A stretch of 64,000 nucleotides of DNA from Streptomyces qinzhouensis (GCF_007856155.1 NZ_CP042266.1:2480001-2544000), one strand, 5' to 3'. Positions 1 through 9,166 are shown, numbered from the stretch's first letter. Program-made: numbers and translations. The notes: generated by a model from the sequence alone, not told the origin.

Positions 1-445
1 CGAGGGTCATCAGGCGGGCACCGGTGCCCAGCAGCTCGTCGGCCGCGGCCTCGATGGTCTCCACGGCCTCGTTGATGTTGAACGGGTTGGCCGCGATATC
101 GCCCGCGTCGGCGACCTGGGCGAGCGCGAAGGGCGAGGCGTCCTGTGCCGGGTTGTACGGGCGCAGCAGGCGCGAGGCCTCCCGGATGGCGTTGCCGCCG
201 AAGCGGGCGCCGGGCCGGTAGGAGACCCCGGCGTCGAAGGGCACGCCGACGACGGCGACGTCGGCGCGGCCGACCTCGTCGAGCCGGGGCAGCCTGGCGA
301 AGGTGGCCGGGCCCGCGTAGCGGGGGATGCGGGAGGAGTCGACGGGGCCGCGCGGCTGCCCGTCGCCGCCGATGCCGGTTCCGGTGCCGGTGCCGCCGGT
401 GCCGCCGGTGCCGCCGGTGCCGCCGCTGTTCGGAGCAGTGCTCAT
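1..445 (-). CDS. speB: Agmatinase, N-terminal part (truncated by window edge)
   Basis: This is the first 148 codons of an agmatinase/ureohydrolase, which would hydrolyse agmatine to putrescine and urea in the cytosol. The segment [18 protein letters not shown] followed by [18 protein letters not shown] and [12 protein letters not shown] is the typical ureohydrolase N terminus. The metal-binding His/Asp motifs lie beyond the window edge. The ATG is at 445. The first 25 residues are a Gly-Thr low-complexity run made of short tandem DNA repeats, unlike the usual family start, so a later start is possible. It probably forms one catabolic unit with the symporter upstream on the same strand and the divergent PucR regulator. 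Family assignment is strong; substrate specificity is inferred. Confidence 0.88.
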   Translation of the reverse strand, partial: MSTAPNSGGTGGTGGTGGTGTGTGIGGDGQPRGPVDSSRIPRYAGPATFARLPRLDEVGRADVAVVGVPFDAGVSYRPGARFGGNAIREASRLLRPYNPAQDASPFALAQVADAGDIAANPFNINEAVETIEAAADELLGTGARLMTL

Positions 446-679
446 ACCCGTATGCCCTCTTTCCTGCGTTCTTCCTGCGTAGGGATGGCGCTGGTAGCGC
501 CTGGATGCCGCTGGTGGCCGCTGTTCTCTCGGGGCCACCCCGGCCGCTTTTCGCCCACTTTTGGGAGCTTCTCGTCCCCTTTTTAAGTCTTTAAGGGTTT
601 CGAGGATTTCCACGGTAACCAGCGGGCCGGGGTGTCCGGCGGCCGGGGGCGGGACCGTGACCCCCCGGCCGCCGGGGTC
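446..679. other. Intergenic region between symporter and agmatinase
   Basis: This 234-bp spacer holds no credible gene. It contains the T-rich stretch around 560-600 and must carry the agmatinase translation signals, but I could not assign a clear -35/-10 pair. Confidence 0.5.
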
Positions 680-2242
680 TCAGACCGCGGCCTTGGTCCC
701 GGGGTCCGCCGCCGGAGCGCCGGTCCCGGTCCCGTTCGCGACCCCGGTCCCGGTCCCGGTCTCGTCGTCGCCGCCGCGGCCCGCGAGCCGCTCCCGCCAG
801 TGGGCGAGGATCGCCTCGTCCGTGGGCCGGGTCAGCAGGCTGACGACGACATACACGGCGAGCGACGACAGCAGACCGTAGTAGACGGGTTCGTTGGCGA
901 GGATGCCGTACGCCGCCATCAGGCCGATCACCGCGAGTCCGCCGACGGCGATCGCGGCCAGCGCGCCCTGGACCGTGCCGCGCTTCCAGAGCAGTCCACC
1001 GAGGATCGGCACCAGCAGCCCGCCGACGAGGAGGTTGTACGCCACGGTGAGCGCCTCCACCACGTCGTTGAGCGCGATGGCGATGACGATCACCGCGACG
1101 CCCATGACCAGGATGAAGATCCGGTTGCCCTTGACCTCGTCGTGCGGCTCGTCCGCGGCCGCGCCCGATCCCGAACCGGAACCGGAACCGGAACCGGAAC
1201 CGGCCCCGGAGGCGAGGCCGCGCAGCTTCGACCAGATGTCGTTGTTGGCGACGGTGGCACAGGCGATCAGCGCACCGGAGGAGGTCGACATCACGGCGGC
1301 GAGCGCGGCGGCCAGCACCAGTCCGCGGACACCCATCGGCAGCTCGTCCTTGACGATCAGCGCGAAGGCGTCGTCGGGGTTGGCGAGGTTCGGGTAGAGC
1401 ACCTTGGCCGCGGTCCCGATGACGGCGCCGGCCAGGGCGTAGACCAGACAGTAAGTACCGGCGGCGGTGCCGCCCCAGCGGGCGACCTTGTCGCTGCGGG
1501 CGGTGAAGACGCGCTGCCAGATGTCCTGGCCGATGAGCATGCCGAAGGTGTAGATCAGCACATAGGTGAAGATCGTCTCGCCGCCGATACCGAGCGGGGC
1601 GAAGTACTCGTCGGGCAGTTCGGCCCGCATCTCGCTCCAGCCGCCCGCCTTGACGACCGCGATCGGCAGCAGGAGCAGCAGCACACCGACCGTCTTCACG
1701 ACGAACTGCACCATGTCGGTGAGGGTGATCGACCACATGCCGCCGAGCGTGGAGTAGGCGACGACGACGGCTCCGCCGAGCACGATCGACACCGTCCGGT
1801 TCACATCGAACAGGACGTCGAAGATGGTGGCGTAGGCGATCGTCGAAGTGACCGCCAGCATCAGCGTGTACGCCCACATCACGACGCCCGAGATGAGCCC
1901 GGCCCGGCCGCCGTACCGCAGGTCGAGCATGTCCGAGACGGTGTAGACCTTCAGCCGGGCGATCCGGGCGGAGAACAGGACCGACAGCGCGAGCAGACCG
2001 AGGCCGATGGCGAAGACCATCCAGGCACCGGACAGACCGTGCTTGTAGCCGAGTCCGACGCCGCCGATGGTGGACGCACCGCCGAGGACGATGGCCGCCA
2101 TGGTGCCGGAGTACATGCCGGGGCCGAGCCGGCGCCCGGCGACCAGGAATTCGCTCTTGGACTTGGCGCGGCGCATGCCCCACCAGCCCATACCAAGCAT
2201 TCCGGCCAGATAGACGACGATCACCGCATAGTCGACAGCCAT
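680..2242 (-). CDS. Sodium:solute symporter (SSS family)
   Basis: This 520-residue integral membrane protein should import a solute with Na+. It starts MAVDYAVIVVYLAGMLGMG and contains the SSS signatures FLVAGRRLGPGMYSGTMAA and GGASTIGGVGLGY, with about thirteen hydrophobic segments. I chose the ATG at 2242, which is preceded by GGGAGG; the open frame extends 23 codons further upstream without a family match. Two low-complexity tracts stand out: a Gly-Ser run near residue 365 (hexanucleotide repeats at about 1170-1206) and a Gly-Thr-rich tail encoded at 683-770. Neighbouring agmatinase and PucR suggest a nitrogen-rich substrate such as agmatine, another guanidino compound or a purine; this is inference. 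Upstream it shares a control region with the divergent PucR gene. Confidence 0.9.
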   Translation of the reverse strand: MAVDYAVIVVYLAGMLGMGWWGMRRAKSKSEFLVAGRRLGPGMYSGTMAAIVLGGASTIGGVGLGYKHGLSGAWMVFAIGLGLLALSVLFSARIARLKVYTVSDMLDLRYGGRAGLISGVVMWAYTLMLAVTSTIAYATIFDVLFDVNRTVSIVLGGAVVVAYSTLGGMWSITLTDMVQFVVKTVGVLLLLLPIAVVKAGGWSEMRAELPDEYFAPLGIGGETIFTYVLIYTFGMLIGQDIWQRVFTARSDKVARWGGTAAGTYCLVYALAGAVIGTAAKVLYPNLANPDDAFALIVKDELPMGVRGLVLAAALAAVMSTSSGALIACATVANNDIWSKLRGLASGAGSGSGSGSGSGSGAAADEPHDEVKGNRIFILVMGVAVIVIAIALNDVVEALTVAYNLLVGGLLVPILGGLLWKRGTVQGALAAIAVGGLAVIGLMAAYGILANEPVYYGLLSSLAVYVVVSLLTRPTDEAILAHWRERLAGRGGDDETGTGTGVANGTGTGAPAADPGTKAAV

Positions 2243-2284
2243 GGGCTCTCCCTCCCGCCTTCCGTTTCCCGTCCCCCGGGTCCC

Positions 2285-2343
2285 TGGTCGTACATGGTCG
2301 TACGTGGTCACACGTGTCGTATGTGGTCGTACGTGACGTACAG
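2285..2343. promoter_or_regulatory. Helically phased decamer array in the symporter/PucR divergent promoter
   Basis: Copies of TGGTCGTACR start at 2285, 2295, 2305 (TGGTCACACG), a 9-nt variant at 2315, and 2324, followed by TGACGTACAG. The 10-bp spacing places each copy on the same DNA face. The array lies 43 bp upstream of the symporter start, in the region shared with the PucR gene, so it is a natural candidate operator for that regulator. Regulator identity is inferred. Confidence 0.55.
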
Positions 2344-2438
2344 CCGCTCACCTACGGGTACGCGGGTGTACGTGATCACCCGGTCACCGGGCGGCGGCCG
2401 CACGCCGCCCCCCGACCGTAGGTGGCCGGAAAGAAACC

Positions 2439-4073
2439 ATGAAGTGTACGTTTCATCCATTCCTGATGTCCGCTATGGATGGACCGCCCATGCCGACCGT
2501 GCCGGAGCCGCCGGAGACCGCGCCGGAACCCCCCGGGGAAGGCGGTGCCGGGACCGCGGGCGCGCCCCCGACGCCGCCCGTGCCGCTGGGCGCTCTGCTG
2601 GCCCGGGAGGACCTCGGACTGCGGCAGATCGCGGGGCCCCGGGACCCGGAGCCGGTGGTGCACTGGGTGCACACCTCGGAGATGGCCGATCCGTATCCGT
2701 ACCTCCTCGGCGGGGAACTGCTGCTGAGCGCCGGAGTGCAGCTCACGAACCCGGACACCTATGTCGCCCGGCTGGTGGAGGCGGGCGCGGCGGCGCTCGG
2801 CTTCGGGGTGGCGCCGGTGTACGACACCGTGCCCGGCGGGCTGGTGGACGCCTGTGAGCGGTACGGGCTGCCGCTGGTCGAAGTGCCGCCGAGGACCACG
2901 TTCACGGCGGTGGCCCGGGCGGTGTGGCAGCTGATGGCCCTGGCCCGCCACCACGAGCTGCGCCGGGTGGCCCGGGCCCAGCAGGGCCTCGCGACGGCGG
3001 CGGCCCGGCCGGATCCGGTCCCGGCGGTTCTCGGACAGCTCGCGTCCCGGCTCGGCGGCCGGGCGGTGCTGCTGGCGGCGGACGGCACCGAACTCGCCGC
3101 CGCGGGGCGCCCGGTGTCCACCGCGGCCGGGCGGGCCCTGACCGGCCTGGCGGGCGTGGTGCGCCCGGCGCCGGACACCAGCGGCAGCAGCGGCAGCGGC
3201 AGCAAGGGAGTGGCCTCCGCGTCCGATACCGCCGGCGGTACGCATCTGGCCGCTTACGCCGTCGGCGGCCGCGGTCTCGTCCTCGGCCTGGCCACCCCGC
3301 ACCGCGAACCGGGCGACCACACCGTCGCCGGGGTCGCCGTCGTCCTGCTCTCCCTGCTGACCGCCCCCGGCCAGGAAGGCGGCGGCGGTACGGGCCGCGA
3401 CGCGGCGCTCGTCCGGCTGCTCCTGGGCGCCGATCCGGCCGCCACCGCCTGCGCGCTCGGCGGCGAACGGTGGACCGTCGTGCACGCCCGCGGCGGACAC
3501 GGCGGTACGGCCCCCTTCGCCGCGGCCGCCCTCGGCGCGGCCCTCGGCAGCCCGCTGGTCGACCCGGCGCCCGATGGAACGGTCCGCGTACTGCTGCCGT
3601 ACGCGGCCCACGACCTGCCCGCGCAGCCGGGCTGGGTCCTGGGCGCCGGTGAACCCGTCGGCCCCGGCGACCTCGCGGCCTCCGACGCCCAGGCCGCACG
3701 GGCGCTGCGCACGGCGACGGCCGCCCACCGGGACGTGGCCGTGCACCGCCCGGGCCCGCTCACCGCGCTGGTCCCGCCCGAGGAGGCCGCCGCCCACGCC
3801 CGGCGGCTGCTCGCCCCGCTCGCCGATACGCCCAGGCTCCGCGAGACCCTGCGCACCTGGCTCTCCCTGCACGGCAACTGGGACCGGACGGCCGCCGCCC
3901 TCGGCATCCACCGCAATACCGTCCGCCAGCGCATCGCCCGCTGCGCCGCCCTCCTCGGAACGCCCGCTTCCGGCGGGACGCCCACCACGGCGGCGACACC
4001 CGCCGTTCCCGTCGATCTCGACGACGCGGACGTCCGTACGGAGCTGTGGTTCGCCCTGCGATCGCTGCCCTGA
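2439..4073 (+). CDS. PucR family transcriptional regulator
   Basis: The protein is 544 residues. The N-terminal third carries the purine-catabolism-regulator-like (PucR) domain, with GALLAREDLGLRQIAGPRD and LLLSAGVQLTNPDTYVARL. The C terminus carries the PucR-type helix-turn-helix, with LSLHGNWDRTAAALGIHRNTVRQRIAR at roughly residues 474-500. It is divergent from the symporter, so it most likely controls the symporter/agmatinase unit through the repeat array between them. I used the first ATG, which has only a weak GGAAAG upstream; ATGs at 2466, 2475 and 2490 are possible because the first 20-50 residues are Pro-rich and poorly conserved in type. The inducer cannot be read from the sequence. 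Confidence 0.87.
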   Translation: MKCTFHPFLMSAMDGPPMPTVPEPPETAPEPPGEGGAGTAGAPPTPPVPLGALLAREDLGLRQIAGPRDPEPVVHWVHTSEMADPYPYLLGGELLLSAGVQLTNPDTYVARLVEAGAAALGFGVAPVYDTVPGGLVDACERYGLPLVEVPPRTTFTAVARAVWQLMALARHHELRRVARAQQGLATAAARPDPVPAVLGQLASRLGGRAVLLAADGTELAAAGRPVSTAAGRALTGLAGVVRPAPDTSGSSGSGSKGVASASDTAGGTHLAAYAVGGRGLVLGLATPHREPGDHTVAGVAVVLLSLLTAPGQEGGGGTGRDAALVRLLLGADPAATACALGGERWTVVHARGGHGGTAPFAAAALGAALGSPLVDPAPDGTVRVLLPYAAHDLPAQPGWVLGAGEPVGPGDLAASDAQAARALRTATAAHRDVAVHRPGPLTALVPPEEAAAHARRLLAPLADTPRLRETLRTWLSLHGNWDRTAAALGIHRNTVRQRIARCAALLGTPASGGTPTTAATPAVPVDLDDADVRTELWFALRSLP

Positions 4074-4151
4074 GCGCCCGAGCGCCCGTCACCGCCCCGG
4101 CGACTCTGGACAGGCCCGATGACCAACGGGTAACTTCGGCCGGGGCGACTG

Positions 4152-4170
4152 TCTGAGCAAGCGCTTAGCC
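4152..4170. promoter_or_regulatory. Candidate TetR-type operator upstream of acyl-CoA dehydrogenase
   Basis: The site CTGAGCAAGCGCTTAGCC holds the perfect octamer palindrome AAGCGCTT in a setting typical of TetR-family operators before actinobacterial acyl-CoA genes. It lies about 70 bp before the start at 4236. The outer flanks are not symmetric, so this is a tentative call. Confidence 0.35.
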
Positions 4171-4235
4171 GACGGCCGCTCAGTGCGAGGACAAGCGCAG
4201 GGACAGTCGCAGGCACCGGCGAGAAGGAGGCGCTC

Positions 4236-5393
4236 ATGCGCCGCACCGTGTACAACGAGGACCACGAGGCGTTCCGCGAGACCATCCGTGCCTTCATCGA
4301 GGCCGAGGTCGTGCCCGTGTACGACGAGTGGTACGCGGCCGGGCAGGCGCCCCGCGACTTCTACTACAAGCTCGCCGAGCTGGGCGTGTTCGGTATCGAG
4401 GTGCCCGAGGAGTACGGCGGCGCCGGGGAGACGTCCTTCAAATTCCAGGCGGTCATCACCGAGGAGGCCGCCCGGGCCGCGGTCTCCTTCGGCGGTTCCG
4501 GGGTGCATGTCGCGCTCTGCCTCCCCTATCTGCTGGCGTACGGCACCGAGGACCAGAAGAAGCGCTGGCTCCCCGACTTCGTCTCCGGCGCCGCCATGTA
4601 CGCGATCGCGATGACCGAACCCGGCACCGGTTCCGACCTCGCCGGGATGAAGACCACCGCCAGGCTCTCCGACGACGGCACGCACTACGTCCTCAACGGC
4701 GCGAAGACCTTCATCACCGGCGGTGTCCACGCCGACCGGGTCATCGTCTGCGCCCGGACCGCGCCGCCGACCGCCGAGGACCGCCGCCACGGCATATCCC
4801 TGTTCGTCGTGGACACGAAGCTGCCCGGGTACGCGGTGGGCCGCAAGCTCGACAAGCTGGGCCTGCGTACCTCGGACACCGCCGAGCTCTCCTTCACCGA
4901 CGTCAAGGTGCCCGCCGAAGACCTCCTCGGCGAGGAGCACCAGGGCTTCTCCTACCTGGGCCGTAACCTCCCGCAGGAGCGGCTGGCCATCGCCGTCGGC
5001 GCCTACGCCCAGGCCAAGGCCGCGATCCGGTTCGCCCAGCAGTACGTCACCGACCGCACGGTCTTCGGACAGCCGGTGGCCTCGTTCCAGAACACCAAGT
5101 TCGAACTGGCCGCCTGCCAGGCCGAGGTGGACGCCGCCGAGGCCGTCGCGGACCGCGCCCTGGAAGCCCATGACGCGGGCGAGCTGACCGCCGCCGAGGC
5201 CGCGTCGGCGAAGCTGTTCTGCACCGAGGTCGCCCATCGGGTCATCGACCGCTGCCTCCAGCTCCACGGCGGCTACGGCTATATGAACGAGTACCCGATC
5301 GCCCGCCTGTACGCGGACAACCGCGTCAACCGCATCTACGGCGGCACCAGCGAAGTGATGAAGTCCATCATCGCCAAGTCCATGGGCCTCTGA
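4236..5393 (+). CDS. Acyl-CoA dehydrogenase
   Basis: This 385-residue flavoprotein has the usual family length and should introduce an alpha-beta double bond into an acyl-CoA thioester, passing electrons to ETF. The signature YAIAMTEPGTGSDLAGM lies near residue 130 and LHGGYGYMNEYPIARLYAD with the C-terminal RIYGGTSEVMKSIIAKS marks the flavin/tetramer region. The start is well placed, with GAGAAGGAGG just upstream. A TesB thioesterase follows 36 bp downstream, so the two are probably cotranscribed in fatty or branched acyl-CoA turnover. Chain-length preference cannot be read. Confidence 0.93.
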   Translation: MRRTVYNEDHEAFRETIRAFIEAEVVPVYDEWYAAGQAPRDFYYKLAELGVFGIEVPEEYGGAGETSFKFQAVITEEAARAAVSFGGSGVHVALCLPYLLAYGTEDQKKRWLPDFVSGAAMYAIAMTEPGTGSDLAGMKTTARLSDDGTHYVLNGAKTFITGGVHADRVIVCARTAPPTAEDRRHGISLFVVDTKLPGYAVGRKLDKLGLRTSDTAELSFTDVKVPAEDLLGEEHQGFSYLGRNLPQERLAIAVGAYAQAKAAIRFAQQYVTDRTVFGQPVASFQNTKFELAACQAEVDAAEAVADRALEAHDAGELTAAEAASAKLFCTEVAHRVIDRCLQLHGGYGYMNEYPIARLYADNRVNRIYGGTSEVMKSIIAKSMGL

Positions 5394-5429
5394 GTCGATA
5401 GACCGCTGAGGCGACAGGACGCGACCCTT

Positions 5430-6347
5430 ATGAGCATCGCACCACCCGCCGGGCCCGGGGATCCGCCCCCGGGCCCGGACACCGCGCTGGACGATCTCCT
5501 CGGTCTGCTCGACCTCGAACCGATCGAACGGGACATCTTCCGCGGCGAGTCCCGCCCGACGATCGTCCCCCGGGTCTTCGGCGGCCAGGTCGCCGCCCAG
5601 GCCCTGGTGGCGGCGGGCCGTACCGTCCCCGCCGAGCGCGGAGCGCACTCCCTGCACGCGTACTTCCTGCGCATGGGGGACCCCGGCGCGCCCATCGTCT
5701 ACACCGTCGACCGGATCCGCGACGGCATGTCCTTCACCACCCGGCGGGTGGTCGCCGTCCAGCACGGCCGGCCGATTTTCCACCTCTCGGCCTCGTTCCA
5801 GACGTACGAGGAGGGGCTGGACCACCAGGCGCCGATGCCGTCCGCGCCGGACCCCGACTCGCTGCCGACAGCGGCCGAGGCGCTGCCCTCGTACGCCCGG
5901 CACTTCACCGATCCGGCCACCGCCGAGCGGCTGCTGGAGGCCCGGGCGGCGGTCGATCTGCGGTACGCCAACCCGCCGCCGTACGCCACCGTCGGCGAGG
6001 TCCGCGAACCCCGTTCGCAGGTCTGGTTCCGGACCGCGGGCAAACTCGACGACGATCCGCTGCTCCATGTCTGTCTGGCGACGTACGTCTCCGATATGAC
6101 CCTGCTGGACTCGGTGCTGCTGGCCCACGGGCGCGGCGGCTGGGCGGTCGGGGATGTGATGGGGGCGTCCCTGGACCACGCGATGTGGTTCCACCGGCCG
6201 TTCCGGGCCGACGAGTGGCTGCTGTACGACCAGGAGTCACCGTCGGCGGCCGGCGGCCGGGGCCTCGGCCAGGCCCGGATCTGGACCCGGGACGGACGGC
6301 TCGCGATCACGGTCATCCAGGAGGGCGTCATCCGGGCGCTGGGCTGA
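5430..6347 (+). CDS. tesB: Acyl-CoA thioesterase II (TesB-like)
   Basis: The protein is 305 residues, matching the double-hotdog TesB family that hydrolyses acyl-CoA to free acid and CoA. DLEPIERDIFRGES and RVFGGQVAAQALVAAGRTV open the first hotdog. HSLHAYFLRMGDP and DGMSFTTRRVVAVQHGRPIF follow, and DHAMWFHRPFRADEWLLYD lies in the second hotdog. It follows the acyl-CoA dehydrogenase closely on the same strand. The physiological substrate is not evident. Confidence 0.92.
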   Translation: MSIAPPAGPGDPPPGPDTALDDLLGLLDLEPIERDIFRGESRPTIVPRVFGGQVAAQALVAAGRTVPAERGAHSLHAYFLRMGDPGAPIVYTVDRIRDGMSFTTRRVVAVQHGRPIFHLSASFQTYEEGLDHQAPMPSAPDPDSLPTAAEALPSYARHFTDPATAERLLEARAAVDLRYANPPPYATVGEVREPRSQVWFRTAGKLDDDPLLHVCLATYVSDMTLLDSVLLAHGRGGWAVGDVMGASLDHAMWFHRPFRADEWLLYDQESPSAAGGRGLGQARIWTRDGRLAITVIQEGVIRALG

Positions 6348-6414
6348 GCCCGCACCGCGGGCGCAGGGGCGTGGCGCACCGGCCGGGGCGCCCGCGCCGC
6401 ATACCGTCCCCGGT

Positions 6415-7452
6415 ATGACCGATCCGGATCTTCAGCCCCGTACCGCTCCCCCGCCCGGGGAGCCGGAGCGGCCGGAGAGCGTCACCACGGTGATCGTCGC
6501 CGCCCTGGCCAATCTCGGGATCGCGGCCGCCAAGGCCGTCGCGGGCCTGCTCAGCGGCTCCAGCGCGATGCTCTCCGAAGCCGCGCACTCGGTCGCCGAC
6601 ACGGTCACCGAGGTGATGCTGCTGACGGCCCTGCGGCGCAGCGAGCGGCCCCCCGACGAGGACCACCCCCTCGGATACGGGCCGGAGCGGTACGTCTGGG
6701 CACTGCTCGCCGCGGTCGCCACCTTCGTCGGCGGGGCGGTCTTCTCGGTGTACGACGGGATCCACACGCTCACCCACGGCGAGGAGCCGGGCGATCCCCT
6801 GCTCTCGTACCTCGTCCTCGGGGCCGCCTTCGTGCTGGAGGCCCTCTCGCTGCGGACCGGGCTGCGCCAGGTCCGGGCGGAGGCGGCCGGGCTCGGCGTT
6901 CCGGCCGGGCACTATCTGCGGTTCACCCCGGACACGGCCGTCAAGGCGGTGGTGATGGAGGACTCGGCGGCGCTGGTGGGTCTGCTGCTCGCCGCGGGCG
7001 GTCTGCTGGGCACACAGCTCACCGGCTCGGCGGTGCCCGACGGTATCGCGTCGATCCTGATCGGGCTGCTGCTGGTGTACGTGGCGTGGGTGCTGGGCCG
7101 CAGCAATGCCGGGCTGCTGATCGGCAGACCCCTGCCGCGGCCGCTGCGGGACGCGGTGCGCGAGGAGATCCTGACCGTGCCGCACATCGTGGCGGTGCTG
7201 GAGCTGACGACGCTCATCCAGGGGCCGCGGGAGGTGCTGGTGGCGGCGAAGGTCGACTTCCGGGACGCGTCGAGCGCCCGCCAGGTGGAATGGGCCTGCG
7301 AGGAGGCGGAACAGCAGGTCAGAGAGCGGTTCCCGGCGATCCGGCGGGTCTATCTGGACCCGACGCCCGGAATCGCGGCGGAACGGGACCCGGGCGCCGG
7401 CCCCGCCGGGGACCCGGCGGGCGGCGGCGGCCCGGCCGCCGGGGCGGGCTGA
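6415..7452 (+). CDS. Cation diffusion facilitator family transporter
   Basis: This 345-residue inner-membrane protein belongs to the CDF family of divalent metal/proton antiporters. It shows the N-terminal helix motif GLLSGSSAMLSEAAHSVAD, with HxxxD metal-site geometry, and the loop HPLGYGPERYVWALLAA. A matching metal-site helix is VVMEDSAALVGLLLAAGG, and the C-terminal cytoplasmic domain contains LEVLVAAKVDF-like strands. The last 25 residues are Gly/Pro/Ala-rich and probably unstructured. Which metal is exported (Zn, Mn, Fe or Co) cannot be decided here. Confidence 0.9.
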   Translation: MTDPDLQPRTAPPPGEPERPESVTTVIVAALANLGIAAAKAVAGLLSGSSAMLSEAAHSVADTVTEVMLLTALRRSERPPDEDHPLGYGPERYVWALLAAVATFVGGAVFSVYDGIHTLTHGEEPGDPLLSYLVLGAAFVLEALSLRTGLRQVRAEAAGLGVPAGHYLRFTPDTAVKAVVMEDSAALVGLLLAAGGLLGTQLTGSAVPDGIASILIGLLLVYVAWVLGRSNAGLLIGRPLPRPLRDAVREEILTVPHIVAVLELTTLIQGPREVLVAAKVDFRDASSARQVEWACEEAEQQVRERFPAIRRVYLDPTPGIAAERDPGAGPAGDPAGGGGPAAGAG

Positions 7453-7625
7453 CGTACCGCCGCGCCCGGTCGGTTCGGCGAGGTCCGGGCCGACCGGGGC
7501 CGGAACGGCAGGCGCCCGGGACCCGGTAGTGGGCCGGGTCCGGCCCGGCCCGCGTAACGCCGCTGCCGCCGCTGTGGTCCGGGACCGGCTGACGTACCGC
7601 CGCCGCCGTGGGATCGGGCCGGTGA

Positions 7626-8417
7626 TCAGACCGGCAGGCCCGCCGCGTCCAGCAGATAGTCCGTCATCGGCTCGTAGAACCGGGGGTCGAAGACATGGTC
7701 GTCGAGGGGGACCGTCACCTGGAGAGTGCCCTCGGCCTCCCCGATGAAGAGCGCCGGGTCGTTCGAGTCCGCGTAGCCGACCGTGTCGAAACCGCGCTGT
7801 GCGGCACAGCCCGCCCAGCCGTGGTCGGCGACGACGAGATCGGGCAGCGGGCTGCCGTCGCGGGCGAGCCCGTCCAGGATCGCGGCCATCGGCACCGGCG
7901 AGTGGGTGTGCCACAGGGTCGCGCCGCGCTCCAGCACGGCGACCCCGCCGACCTGGAAGACCATGCCCTCGTCGGCGATCAGCCCGCCCGGGATGGCGAC
8001 GATCTCGCAGCCCGCGGCGCGCAGCGCGTCGGCGGTCCTGCGGTGGGCGTCGAGAAGGCCGCCGGGGTGCCCGGTGGCGAAGAGGACCCGCTCCTTCCCG
8101 GCGGCGGCCTTGCGCAGCCGGGCCGCGAGGCGGTCCAGGGCGGCCACGGTCAGCTCGGGGTCGATGGTGTCCTGCCCGGCCCGGTGCTCGGGGTCGTCGC
8201 TGACGCCGCAGCGCTCGGCCATCACGGCGAGCACATCCTGCTCGTCCGTCCAGCGGTCGCCCAGTTCGAGGCCCAGCCAGTAGTGCCGATCGCCGTTGGC
8301 GAGCTTGCGGTAGTGGGAGAGGTTGTTGTCGCGGGGTGTGGCGACGTCGCCGGCGATGCGGGTGCGGACAAGATGCTCGACGAGGGCGGCGCGGCTGGGT
8401 ATCGGCATGGTCCCCAT
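7626..8417 (-). CDS. Phosphatase-family protein (PF15698-like)
   Basis: The protein is 263 residues and resembles the actinobacterial 'phosphatase' family often found beside housekeeping genes. Recognisable stretches are RDNNLSHYRKLANGDRHYWLG, FATGHPGGLLDAHRRTADAL and LVVADHGWAGCAAQRGFDTV, with GYADSNDPALFIGEAEG near the C terminus. The conserved His/Asp residues suggest a metal-dependent active site. It is soluble, with no signal peptide. The start could be the ATG at 8417 or three codons later at 8408; neither has a strong ribosome site. Substrate unknown; the family name is from memory. Confidence 0.72.
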   Translation of the reverse strand: MGTMPIPSRAALVEHLVRTRIAGDVATPRDNNLSHYRKLANGDRHYWLGLELGDRWTDEQDVLAVMAERCGVSDDPEHRAGQDTIDPELTVAALDRLAARLRKAAAGKERVLFATGHPGGLLDAHRRTADALRAAGCEIVAIPGGLIADEGMVFQVGGVAVLERGATLWHTHSPVPMAAILDGLARDGSPLPDLVVADHGWAGCAAQRGFDTVGYADSNDPALFIGEAEGTLQVTVPLDDHVFDPRFYEPMTDYLLDAAGLPV

Positions 8418-8491
8418 TGTGCCGTCACGGCCGCGCGGGCGTCGGCGGCAGCGGTAGCGGCCGTACGGGAAGGTGCCCCGGAGGCACTCCG

Positions 8492-8561
8492 CACGGCGTC
8501 ACGGCGTCAGGGACACCGGACCCGGCAACGTCAGGGCGTCACGGCGTCACGGCGTCAGGGA
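8492..8561. repeat. Duplicated 22-bp GGCGTCA-rich repeat
   Basis: A 22-bp unit made of tandem CACGGCGT heptamer-like blocks ending in CAGGGA occurs at 8492-8513 and again at 8540-8561, 48 bp apart. The second copy overlaps the last codons of the TetR gene. It probably arose by slippage; no function is evident. Confidence 0.6.
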
Positions 8562-9143
8562 CGCGAACGCTCCGTGCGCCAGCCTCCGCAGCAGCGTCTC
8601 GGTACGGGCTCGCGCCCCCGAGGCCCCGTCGGAGCGCGCGCCCAGGTGCGGGGTGGAGTTCAGCAGCCCGAAGACGGCGTGGACGGCGGCCCGGGCCTCG
8701 GCCTCCGGGACCTCGGGGTGCAGTTCGCGCACCGCGGTCACCCACAGCTCCACGTACTGCCGCTGGAGCTGCCGCACCAGCTTGCGGTCGCTCTCCCGGA
8801 GCCGGTCCAGCTCCCGGTCGTGCAGGGTGATCAGCGGCCGGTCGTCGAGCGCGAAGTCGATATGGCCGTCGATGAGGGAGGCCAGCAGCACCCCGGGGTC
8901 CTCGGCCGCCTCCTCGACCCGCAGCCTGCCGCCGCTCAGCAGCCGCTCGCTGATGCCGACGAGCAGTTCGGCGAGCATCGCCTCCTTGCCCGCGAAATGG
9001 CGGTAGAGGCCCGGTCCGCTGATCCCGACGGCGGCCCCTATCTCGTCCACGCCGACGCCGTGGAATCCGCGCTCGGCGAAGAGGCGCGCGGCCTCTTTGA
9101 GGATCTGCTCGCGGCGGGTGGGCGCGTCCGTCCTGGTGCTCAT
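8547..9143 (-). CDS. TetR family transcriptional regulator of the acyl-CoA carboxylase operon
   Basis: This is a regulator of 198 residues from the ATG at 9143; a TTG three codons upstream is a weaker option. The N-terminal TetR DNA-binding domain reads RREQILKEAARLFAERGFHG, VDEIGAAVGISGPGLYRHF, with the rest an all-helical ligand-binding domain. The gene is divergent from the methylcrotonyl-CoA carboxylase operon. Two matching 16-bp inverted repeats lie in the 98-bp divergent region, so it most likely represses both itself and that operon, presumably released by an acyl-CoA; the ligand is inferred. Confidence 0.88.
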   Translation of the reverse strand: MSTRTDAPTRREQILKEAARLFAERGFHGVGVDEIGAAVGISGPGLYRHFAGKEAMLAELLVGISERLLSGGRLRVEEAAEDPGVLLASLIDGHIDFALDDRPLITLHDRELDRLRESDRKLVRQLQRQYVELWVTAVRELHPEVPEAEARAAVHAVFGLLNSTPHLGARSDGASGARARTETLLRRLAHGAFASLTP

Positions 9144-9166
9144 GGAAAACAATTCTAGACAAGCTG

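Noticed and set aside
632..2857. Open frame of over 700 codons antisense to the symporter gene
   Set aside because: Low-complexity Asp/Gly/Arg composition, typical of a GC-rich antisense shadow; the symporter on the other strand has clear family motifs.
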